Shown here: piece by piece, positions 18,107 through 25,721 of the stretch
Position numbering within the stretch: position 1 is the first letter of the stretch
Layout: the number at the start of each line of letters is the position of its first letter
From: Trueperella sp.
Lineage (GTDB): Bacteria; Actinomycetota; Actinomycetes; Actinomycetales; Actinomycetaceae
Length of the DNA: 64,000 bases
Assembly: GCA_030532125.1 (NCBI GenBank)
Contig: JAUNLU010000004.1
Location: 37,960-101,959, forward strand
Direction: 5' to 3'
Notes under the pieces: model-generated
The model's database searches: none
What the model was told of the DNA's origin: nothing
What the model saw: the letters and a program-made list of their open reading frames with translations, nothing else
Translations under genes and position numbers: made by a program

Positions 18107-19609
18107 CTAGGCACCGTCCGGGGCAGGGCGGCCTAGCGCTAGTCGAGCTTGTGCTGCCAACAAAATAGAACCAATGATGACGACGGCGGGCGGAGCCAGA
18201 GTTTCCCCACCTAGCCCTTGTGCCAGCTCAGCAGCATGCATGATTGCCACGTCTATTTGCGGCTCCGCATCAACTCGATCTGGGCCAAATACCTGCGCGG
18301 CGGCAGTTTCCAGCTCAGCCAAATCCATCGCCCGGTCGCTATCCATCTGGGTAACTACCAGATGCTCAAATGCGGGTTCCAGCACACTGAGCACTGCTTC
18401 GACGTCTTTATCGGCCATTGCAGAGAACACGGCTACTCGCGGGCCAGGGAAAGACTCTTCCAAAGCGATACGGGTAGCTTCGGCACCAGCAGGGTTATGG
18501 GCAGCATCTACGATAATCAGCGGCGAATTCTTTGCCACTTCCATCCGCCCCGGAGAAGACGTAGCCATTAGGGCATGTTCCACCGCCTCGCCTGGCATTG
18601 CTCCGCCACCAAAGAACACTTCGGCAGCAGCAATAGCTACCGCAGCATTCTCCCCCTGGTAGGGACCGAGCATCGCTACTGGCACATCTTCATAGACTGC
18701 AGCTGGCGTGCGCACCGCAATCATTTGCCCACCAACTGCCATTTCCCGATCCAGTAGTTCGATATCTTTCCCAAATTGCACTAGCTCGGCGTTTTGTTCC
18801 TGTACCCGCTGGTAAACCAACTCCATAACTTCGGGTTTTTGCCCGGCGCACACCAAGGTAGCCCCCGGACTCAAGATTCCCAGCTTTTCCGTTGCAATAT
18901 CAGTTAGTTCCGCGCCGAGCCATTTTTCGTGATCTTTGGCTACCGGCAGCAGCACACTTACTTCGGCATCGATCACATTGGTGGCGTCCCATTTACCGCC
19001 CATCCCAACTTCCACCACTGCCACATCTACCGGGGCAAAGGCAAATGCCTGGTATGCCATGACCGTAAATACCTCAAAGAAGCTCATCCGCGGGCCGCCA
19101 GCAGCCGCTGACTTTTGATCTACCATCTCCACGAATGGGGCGACGTCTTCCCAAGCCTGGATAAAATCTTCTCGGCTGATGGCTTGACCATTGATCACGA
19201 TCCGTTCCCGCACAGAAGTCAAATGCGGGGAAGTGAACCTACCAGTATGCAGGCCACGTTCGCGTAACAAAGCTTCGACCATGCGCGCGGTAGAGGTCTT
19301 GCCGTTGGTGCCGGTGATGTGCACGGCACGGTAGGACAACTGGGGATTTCCCATGAGATCTAAGCAGTCGCGCACTCGTTGCGTGGACGGTTGTACTTTG
19401 TGCTCCGGCGCGCGCGTCAAAATATCGTGATAAATCCGCGAAACTTCAGCGTCCAACTCTGCCAGCTGTGCCAACTGCGCGGTGGGATCCACCGGAGCTG
19501 CTTTAATTTCCGGCTCCGCTTTGAGATCTTCTAATACCGTGGGATCCGGACCAGCAAACAGCGGCGAATTTAGCAGAGCTTGTAGCTCGCCAATCTGTTC
19601 GTCACTCAT
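18107..19609 (-). CDS. folC: Bifunctional folylpolyglutamate synthase/dihydrofolate synthase
   Basis: FolC adds glutamate to dihydropteroate and to reduced folates, keeping them in the cell. The 500-residue protein has the Mur-ligase P-loop ITGTNGKTSTARMVEALL near residue 98 and TSPHLTSVRERI near 124. VEVGMGGKWDATNVID near 200 is the ATP/Mg site, and DAAHNPAGAEATRIAL near 370 is another conserved block. About 50 N-terminal residues precede the core and look poorly conserved. The ATG overlaps the ileS stop by four bases, so folC is translationally coupled to ileS, the common ileS/valS-folC pairing. Confidence 0.94.
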   Translation of the reverse strand: MSDEQIGELQALLNSPLFAGPDPTVLEDLKAEPEIKAAPVDPTAQLAQLAELDAEVSRIYHDILTRAPEHKVQPSTQRVRDCLDLMGNPQLSYRAVHITGTNGKTSTARMVEALLRERGLHTGRFTSPHLTSVRERIVINGQAISREDFIQAWEDVAPFVEMVDQKSAAAGGPRMSFFEVFTVMAYQAFAFAPVDVAVVEVGMGGKWDATNVIDAEVSVLLPVAKDHEKWLGAELTDIATEKLGILSPGATLVCAGQKPEVMELVYQRVQEQNAELVQFGKDIELLDREMAVGGQMIAVRTPAAVYEDVPVAMLGPYQGENAAVAIAAAEVFFGGGAMPGEAVEHALMATSSPGRMEVAKNSPLIIVDAAHNPAGAEATRIALEESFPGPRVAVFSAMADKDVEAVLSVLEPAFEHLVVTQMDSDRAMDLAELETAAAQVFGPDRVDAEPQIDVAIMHAAELAQGLGGETLAPPAVVIIGSILLAAQARLALGRPAPDGA

Positions 19610-22600
19610 GCCATTTTCTCCACTTCAGCAGCCAGTTCACTGCCGGACACTACTTCAGCAGTCAGGGACAGAGTTTCGTCCTTAATCATTTCCAGATTAG
19701 CTGCTACTGCGTTGACCCACTCCGCTGGCACGGTCAACCGCAATTTGATGCGGTCAGCCACGTGCAAATCTGCCGCCTTGCGGGTGTCTTGCACCAGGCG
19801 GATGACGTCGCGCGCGTAACCTTCAGCTTCTAGTTTTTCATCCAGCACAGTATCGAGGACGACGAAGGACCCCGATTCCAGCACTGCTGCTACTGAACCT
19901 TCTTCCGCAGAAACCGCGGTAGTAACTTCATATTGATTCGGAGTCAGTTCAACAGGCGGATCGACGTGCATTAGCACACCAGTCGCAGTGCTCTCCCAGT
20001 TGCCTTCCCGCGCTGCCTTAAAGAGAGCAGAAGTCTGCTTACGAACCTGCGGATCCAGTTCCCGCGGCAACACTGCGAGTTCAGTACGTACTTCCAAGCC
20101 AGATTCAGCAGCAGACTGAATCTGCACCTCTTTGACGTTCACTTCTCCAGCGATTAGCTCTGTAAACGGCGCCAAATCCAAATTGGTAACTACCGTAAGC
20201 GCACGCAGCGGCTGGCGCACCCGCAACTTATTGGTCTTGCGCAGCGAGTGGGCATGGGAAACTACATCCCGTACTTCGTCCATAACCTGCACCAAGTTTG
20301 CGTCCACTACCGCGTCATCCCACTCCGGCCAATCGGTCAAGTGCACGGAGCGCTCGCCGGTAAGCCCACGCCAGATTTCTTCCGCAATCATCGGCAGCAG
20401 CGGAGCTACCACTTTCATCAGCGTTTCCAAAACGGTGTAAAGCGTGTCAAAAGCACGCAGATCTTCATTCCAGAACCGGTCGCGTGAGGTGCGCACATAC
20501 CAGTTGGTCAGCAAATCTACGAATGCACGCACTTCAGCTGCGGCACTTGGAATATCGAGCTCATCAAAGTTGGCGCTCACCTGATCCATCAGCATCTTCA
20601 TCCGCGCCAGCAGATAACGGTCCATAACGTCCAACTCGGCTAATACTGCCGGATCATTTACGTCTAATCCGGTAGAAAGATAGCCTTTGCCGCCATTAAC
20701 CGTGCCGGCATAGAGGGTGTAGAAGTAGTAGGAGTTCCAGATCGGCAAAATCACGTGCCGTACCGATTCGCGGATTCCTGCCTCATCTACTACTAGATTG
20801 CCGCCCCGCAATACTGGCGAACTCATTAGCATCCAGCGCACTGCATCCGAGCCGTAGACATCATACATTTCCATCGGATCTGGATAATTACGCAGCGACT
20901 TAGAGGCCTTGCGCCCATCATTACCCAGCACAATGCCATGGCTGATACATGAGGTAAACGCTGGCTTATCAAATAGCGCAGTGGCCAAAACGTGCATCAC
21001 ATAGAACCAACCGCGGGTTTGACCGATGTACTCCACAATGAAGTCGCCAGGATAGTGCGATTCGAACCAGTCCTGATTCTCAAATGGGTAGTGCTTTTGG
21101 GCATACGGCATCGACGCCGAGTCGAACCATACGTCCAAAATATCGGTGATCCGGCGCATGGTGGATTTACCCGTGGGGTCATCCGGATTAGGCCGAGTTA
21201 ATTCATCGACATAGGGGCGGTGTAGATTGGGTTCGCCGTCTGGCCCAGTGGGGAGTTTGCCGAAGTCGCGTTCAATTTCCGCAAAAGAGCCATAGACGTC
21301 GATACGCGGGTAATTTGGATCATCAGACTTCCACACTGGGATCGGGGTGCCCCAATAGCGGTTACGGGAGATGGACCAATCGCGCGCGCCGGCCAACCAG
21401 TTGCCGAAGATGCCATCCTTGATATGAGCCGGCTGCCAGGTGATCTGCTCATTTAGCTCCACCATCCGCTCCCGGAATTGGGTTACCGCAACAAACCAGG
21501 AAGTAACTGGCTTGTAGATCAGCGGTTTACGACACCGCCAGCAGTGCGGGTAGGAGTGCACATAGGACTGCTCGCGAGCCAATACTGCGCGCTCATTTTC
21601 CGGGCGGCGCGCCATCGGCCCGGTGCCGTCCCGCAGATCGTTGATAATCTGGCGGTTGGCCTCAAAGGCCTGCACTCCGGCATAGTCCGGTGTATTGTCC
21701 AGGAACTTACCTGCAGCATCTATCGTTTCTACAACTTTTATGTCAGCTGCCGACAGCACCTGCATATCTTCTTCACCATAAGGAGCGATATGCACCAAAC
21801 CGGTGCCATCGGTAGTGCTCACATAATCAGCCGTGCACACCTGCCAGGCATTCGGGCCTGGTTTTTCGGCATCCCGCGAGAAGAAATCAAAAATCGGGTA
21901 ATACTTTTTGCCGGCCAATTCCGTACCAAGGTATTCAGCAACTACCGGCGGATTTTCGCCTAATTCTTTTTCGTGGGCGGCAACTAGGTCTCGCGCCAAA
22001 ATAACTTTTTCGCCCGCCAAAGTGCCTTCGGTGGGGGCCACCGTCACATAGGTGATTTCTGGTCCCACGGCTACTGCCAGGTTAGATGGCAAGGTCCACG
22101 GCGTCGTCGTCCAAACTAACGCCAGTTCGCCGCTCTCCATCCGCAAGCCCACCGTCACGGTTTGGTCTTGGCGGTCTTGGTAGACGTCGTCATCCATTTT
22201 CAGTTCGTGGTTGGACAACGGAGTCTGATCGTTCCAGCAGTACGGCAGCACCCGGTATCCTTCATAAACCAGGCCCTTGTCATACAGTTGCTTAAATGCC
22301 CAGATGACCGACTCCATATAGCTCGGCATTAGGGTGCTGTAGCCATTTTTGAAATCTACCCAGCGGGCCTGGCGGTCTACGTATTCTTCCCACTCTGTTA
22401 CATACTTGAACACGCCTTCGCGGCAGGCATCGTTGAATTTCTCAATGCCCATTTCTTCGATCTCGGATTTATCTTCAATCCCGAGGATGCGTTCCGCTTC
22501 CAGTTCTGCCGGCAAACCGTGGGTATCCCAGCCAAATACCCGGTCTACTTTCTTACCCCGCTGGGTCTGATAGCGGGCTACCAGGTCTTTTACATATCCG

Positions 22601-22821
22601 GTTAGCAGGTGGCCGTAGTGCGGCAAACCATTGGCGAACGGCGGGCCATCATAGAAAACAAATTCGTCACCCGTGCGCTGGTCAACCGAAGCTTGGAAAG
22701 TGCTGTCTTGCTCCCAGTACGCCAGTACGTCTTTTTCCAGCTGCGGAAAATTGGGCGAAGCGACGACGTCGGTGCTGCGATGTAGCGGATAGCGGCGGGA
22801 GTTATCCGGTGTCTTAGTCAT
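19606..22821 (-). CDS. ileS: Isoleucyl-tRNA synthetase
   Basis: IleRS charges tRNA-Ile and edits valine. The 1071-residue protein has FANGLPHYGHLLTGYVKD near residue 60 (the HIGH box as HYGH), the long CP1 editing domain, and an anticodon domain with LTNWYVRTSRDRFW near 745. This overall form is the long eukaryote-like type frequent in actinobacteria. The second ATP motif reads KASKS (NDGRKASKSLRNYPDP) where KMSKS is usual; the DNA codes clearly for Ala there. The ATG at 22821 has GGAGTGA upstream, which pairs with an anti-SD in the T-box leader. folC follows with a four-base overlap. Confidence 0.96.
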   Translation of the reverse strand: MTKTPDNSRRYPLHRSTDVVASPNFPQLEKDVLAYWEQDSTFQASVDQRTGDEFVFYDGPPFANGLPHYGHLLTGYVKDLVARYQTQRGKKVDRVFGWDTHGLPAELEAERILGIEDKSEIEEMGIEKFNDACREGVFKYVTEWEEYVDRQARWVDFKNGYSTLMPSYMESVIWAFKQLYDKGLVYEGYRVLPYCWNDQTPLSNHELKMDDDVYQDRQDQTVTVGLRMESGELALVWTTTPWTLPSNLAVAVGPEITYVTVAPTEGTLAGEKVILARDLVAAHEKELGENPPVVAEYLGTELAGKKYYPIFDFFSRDAEKPGPNAWQVCTADYVSTTDGTGLVHIAPYGEEDMQVLSAADIKVVETIDAAGKFLDNTPDYAGVQAFEANRQIINDLRDGTGPMARRPENERAVLAREQSYVHSYPHCWRCRKPLIYKPVTSWFVAVTQFRERMVELNEQITWQPAHIKDGIFGNWLAGARDWSISRNRYWGTPIPVWKSDDPNYPRIDVYGSFAEIERDFGKLPTGPDGEPNLHRPYVDELTRPNPDDPTGKSTMRRITDILDVWFDSASMPYAQKHYPFENQDWFESHYPGDFIVEYIGQTRGWFYVMHVLATALFDKPAFTSCISHGIVLGNDGRKASKSLRNYPDPMEMYDVYGSDAVRWMLMSSPVLRGGNLVVDEAGIRESVRHVILPIWNSYYFYTLYAGTVNGGKGYLSTGLDVNDPAVLAELDVMDRYLLARMKMLMDQVSANFDELDIPSAAAEVRAFVDLLTNWYVRTSRDRFWNEDLRAFDTLYTVLETLMKVVAPLLPMIAEEIWRGLTGERSVHLTDWPEWDDAVVDANLVQVMDEVRDVVSHAHSLRKTNKLRVRQPLRALTVVTNLDLAPFTELIAGEVNVKEVQIQSAAESGLEVRTELAVLPRELDPQVRKQTSALFKAAREGNWESTATGVLMHVDPPVELTPNQYEVTTAVSAEEGSVAAVLESGSFVVLDTVLDEKLEAEGYARDVIRLVQDTRKAADLHVADRIKLRLTVPAEWVNAVAANLEMIKDETLSLTAEVVSGSELAAEVEKMA

Positions 22822-22825
22822 TTAT

Positions 22826-23125
22826 TCACTCCTGTGTGCCCGGTTTCCCCGAGCCTTGTATCTGGCTGTATCTGGCATTTCAGAATTTGCTCGAGTTGGC
22901 CCGAGCAATCCAGCTAGCTGGATAAGTTTTCTCGGGCGAGGGCGGAGTGACCGCGGTACCACCTCGCTTGCTGCACTGTGCTGCGAGCGCCCGGAAGGAC
23001 GGAAGCAGAGTGCAACCGCTCATTGCGGGCGATATCGGGCCCGACCGTCCGGTTCTACTGGGGCGCCAGCTGCTGATGGCACCGGTTCTTCCGGAAGCTC
23101 CCCGGTGATTGCCGGATCAAAGCTG
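22826..23125 (-). ncRNA. Translational T-box riboswitch (ultrashort stem I) controlling ileS
   Basis: Read on the minus strand, the leader starts with GATCCGGCAATCACCGGGGA, an ultrashort stem I of the actinobacterial ileS type. The specifier ATC (Ile) corresponds to 23107-23109. The T-box GGTGGTACCGCGG is at 22951-22963, and its UGGU portion would bind the tRNA-Ile acceptor end. Immediately after it, TCACTCC (22944-22950) is a perfect seven-base complement of the ileS Shine-Dalgarno region GGAGTGA (22826-22832). Uncharged tRNA-Ile should therefore free the ribosome binding site; without it the site is masked. No intrinsic terminator is present, which fits translational control. Confidence 0.92.
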
Positions 23126-23204
23126 AAATTCAGTCTAACCCAGCTAAAAGTGACTAGCACTGCTCCGGGGCATACCAGCAGCGTGAGATTGCTCAAATAT
23201 GGTG

Positions 23205-23954
23205 TCAGTCAGCTAAATCCCGCGCCACCAAGGTATTGCTGGCTTGGGCACGCGGTCGCACAATCATGGAATCGATATTGACGTGGGCCGGTAAACTCAC
23301 ACACCACCGCACTGCTTCGGCAATATCTGCCGCGGTAAGTGGTTCGGCCACCCCGGCGTAGACGGCGGCTGCCGCAGCGGCGTCACCGTGATAGCGGTTT
23401 AGGGAGAATTCTTCGGTTTTCACCATGCCCGGGGCAATATCGATAATCCGCACTGGTTCCCCCATCAGTTCCAGCCGCAAGGTAGCGGAAATTTGCCGTT
23501 CCGCATGCTTGGCCGCAGTGTAGCCCGCACCGCCCGGATAAGGGCCATGGCCTGCGGTGGAGGAAATAAATACGATGTCTCCGCCGCGAGCGCGCAGCTG
23601 CGGCAACACCGCCTGGGTAATGCGCAAGGTGGCCAGCACATTTAGTTCATACATCTGGCGCCATTCGGCAATATCGCCGTCGGCAACGGAATCAGTGCCT
23701 AGCGCCCCGCCCGCACAGTTTACTAGCACGTCAATAGGTGCGCCTTGGGCAGCGTAGTCCATGATGGCAGTTACTCCGGCCTCGGTAGTGAGGTCGGCAG
23801 ACACAAATTCACAACCGGTTTCTGCGCTGAGCGCCGCCAGCCGTTCGGTGCGCCGGCCAGTGGCAAGCACCTGGTAACCCTCAGCGCACAGGGCCCGAAC
23901 TGTGGCAGCGCCGATTCCGCTAGTAGCTCCCGTGATTAATGCTCTCCGTGCCAT
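23205..23954 (-). CDS. Short-chain dehydrogenase/reductase (YdfG-like)
   Basis: A 249-residue Rossmann-fold oxidoreductase. GATSGIGAATVRAL at residues 8-21 binds the dinucleotide, and GRRTERL near 33 suggests NADP preference. NCAGG near 79, SSTAG with the catalytic serine near 131, and YTAAK near 145 complete the SDR active site. The pattern resembles YdfG-type NADP-dependent 3-hydroxy-acid or serine dehydrogenases. The substrate cannot be read from sequence. GAGAGGAAAGT precedes the ATG. It lies upstream of the T-box, divergent from proC, and is not obviously linked to either. Confidence 0.88.
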   Translation of the reverse strand: MARRALITGATSGIGAATVRALCAEGYQVLATGRRTERLAALSAETGCEFVSADLTTEAGVTAIMDYAAQGAPIDVLVNCAGGALGTDSVADGDIAEWRQMYELNVLATLRITQAVLPQLRARGGDIVFISSTAGHGPYPGGAGYTAAKHAERQISATLRLELMGEPVRIIDIAPGMVKTEEFSLNRYHGDAAAAAAVYAGVAEPLTAADIAEAVRWCVSLPAHVNIDSMIVRPRAQASNTLVARDLAD

Positions 23955-24257
23955 GTACTTTCCTCTCCAGCTGGCGCGCTAGTAGCTGCCGGCACTGCAA
24001 CTGTTTCGGTTGCCGTACGCTGTGACCGGCAAATAGTGCCTAGTGCTACCTAAAATAATAGAAGATGGGACGCCGACCGGTATTACCGCAGCACCAGTTA
24101 TCCTAGGAAGTAGCACTAGTTCAGAAATAAACCGGTACAGATTGATGTGCTGTGCAGTGAATTGGGAGCTGCAGCAGCTATATCGCAAAGCACTGGCGGT
24201 AATACTGCAAAATTACTGACAGTTACCCGCACAAAGCAGCGGCGGTTAGGAGAGATG
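23955..24257. other. Divergent intergenic region, no gene seen
   Basis: About 300 bases between the SDR gene and proC. It should contain promoters for both; an AT-rich stretch CCTAAAATAATAGAAG near 24050 is a possible -10 region for proC. A plus-strand open frame runs through part of it into proC, but the proC start is better placed at 24258. No RNA gene or repeat was recognised. Confidence 0.4.
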
Positions 24258-25076
24258 ATGTTTGGATTTTTGGGACTTGGCTCGATGGGAAGTGCCATCG
24301 TACGCGGCGCACTGGCCGCCGGGGAGCTCTCCCCAACCGATATCCGATTCACCCGCCGCACTGATTCCGCGGCCCAAGCACTGGAATCCGAACTGGGAAT
24401 AGCGCGTGCTGCTTCCAATGCCGAGCTGGTGTCCCAAACTGGGCCGGGCGGCGTCATCATGATCGGGGTTAAACCACATATGGTCGCGGGGGTGCTGGCA
24501 GAAATAAGAACGGCCGCAGCCGAAAATAACTCCGTGATCGTATCGATGGCTACCGGCACGCCACTGGCGAAGATGGCGGCGCAACTGGCCCCCGCACAGC
24601 CAATTATCCGGGTGATGCCAAACGTAAATATGCAGATTGGTCTGGGGATGACCGCCCTATGCGCTAATGAGTATGTAACGGCAAAACAGCTGGACCGAGT
24701 CGAGCAAGTTTTTGCCGCAGCTGGGGAAACCGTGCGACTCCCCGAAGCGCAGTTCTCGGCTTATGCCGCAATTGCTGGCTGTTCCGGCGCATGGACCTGG
24801 ACGTTTATCGATGCGCTATCCCGGGCAGCGCTGGCTGAGGGGATAACCAAAGCTGATTCACTGCGCATTGCCGCCCAGGCAGTAATGGGATCAGCAGCAC
24901 TAGCACTGGACAAGATGGACGAAGTTAGCCCAATGAATCTGATAGACGAAGCTACTTCCCCCGGCGGCACTACCATTGCCGGACTGATCGCACTAGAAAA
25001 GTCTGGTTTCTCCAGCGCAGCGATTGACGCCGTCAAAGCTGCCGTAGCCCGCGATGCCGAAATAGCTGGCGAATAG
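24258..25076 (+). CDS. proC: Pyrroline-5-carboxylate reductase
   Basis: ProC reduces pyrroline-5-carboxylate to proline with NAD(P)H. The 272-residue protein begins MFGFLGLGSMGSAIVRGAL, the Rossmann glycine loop. It continues with VMIGVKPHMV near residue 72, RVMPNVNMQIGLGMTAL near 118, and the C-terminal signature SPGGTTIAGLIALEKSGF near 235, which forms the proline-binding dimer interface. Two adjacent ATG codons exist. AGGAG is two bases from the first and five from the second, so 24258 is chosen. Longer upstream frames lack family residues. It is convergent with the CofE-like gene. Confidence 0.95.
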   Translation: MFGFLGLGSMGSAIVRGALAAGELSPTDIRFTRRTDSAAQALESELGIARAASNAELVSQTGPGGVIMIGVKPHMVAGVLAEIRTAAAENNSVIVSMATGTPLAKMAAQLAPAQPIIRVMPNVNMQIGLGMTALCANEYVTAKQLDRVEQVFAAAGETVRLPEAQFSAYAAIAGCSGAWTWTFIDALSRAALAEGITKADSLRIAAQAVMGSAALALDKMDEVSPMNLIDEATSPGGTTIAGLIALEKSGFSSAAIDAVKAAVARDAEIAGE

Positions 25077-25106
25077 ACCTCGCCGCAAAATAGGTACTGA
25101 GTCCGG

Positions 25107-25646
25107 TCAGTCTTCCCAGGTCAAAATATCTGGCAGACCGCGCACCACCACTACTGGGCAATTTGGATTAGATTGCGCCACCAAACCAGCTAAAGCCGCG
25201 ATGGCATGCGCTACGGCGTCGCCACTTTCTGATCCCCAATCTACCCCCGCCACTGCGATAGCTCGATCGGGAGCCGCTCCCTGATCAGAGATTTTCTCAG
25301 ATGCACTAGCAGTAATCACCACTCCGGGCCGTCCCCCAAACCGGGCAGCTAATCCGCGCCGAATCTGCCCCGCAGCCGCGGCAACCTCCACCGGGGCTTG
25401 CAAATCCAATTTTTCCGGCAGCCCAGCGCGGGAACGAAAACCGCTCTCACATTTTCCCCGCGCACACCATCTACCCTGCGCTTTTGCCAAAATTTTTCCG
25501 CAAAGCACCACGACGTCATCCCCACGTAACCCTATATAGCCATCCGGCCACTGCACGGTATTGAGCCGTGGCGCGATAACTGCAACTAAATCATCGCCAG
25601 AAGTGATCATCGGGATTCCCGGAACTGCACATGCCATAACTGCCAT
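25107..25646 (-). CDS. CofE-like (coenzyme F420 gamma-glutamyl ligase family) protein, short and divergent
   Basis: A 179-residue protein whose N-terminal half, GIPMITSGDDLVAVIAP followed by LRGDDVVVLCGKILAKAQGRW, resembles the opening of F420-0:gamma-L-glutamate ligase (CofE). In that family GLPEI..GDDL and DGDVLVVTSKIVSKAEGR are typical. PGVVITASASEKI and APDRAIAVAGVDWG could be the remains of the later VVISDTFGRPWR...DVAIGVAG segment. The key Ser-Asp-Thr and Trp-Arg residues of that segment are altered, and the protein is about 70 residues short. It could be a reduced homologue, a different small ligase, or a decaying gene. Three ATG codons lie near the start; 25646 is used because the GIP segment should be included. 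No other F420 gene is in view. Confidence 0.5.
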   Translation of the reverse strand: MAVMACAVPGIPMITSGDDLVAVIAPRLNTVQWPDGYIGLRGDDVVVLCGKILAKAQGRWCARGKCESGFRSRAGLPEKLDLQAPVEVAAAAGQIRRGLAARFGGRPGVVITASASEKISDQGAAPDRAIAVAGVDWGSESGDAVAHAIAALAGLVAQSNPNCPVVVVRGLPDILTWED

Positions 25647-25721
25647 ATTTCCAGTGTAAAGACCGAAAGCTCACACTGCACAGCCGTGCATATCTCCACA
25701 GCATCATGAAAGAATGACCCC

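Noticed and set aside
22856..23281. Plus-strand frame of 141 codons upstream of ileS
   Set aside because: It lies on the wrong strand across the T-box RNA and the end of the SDR gene; no family match.
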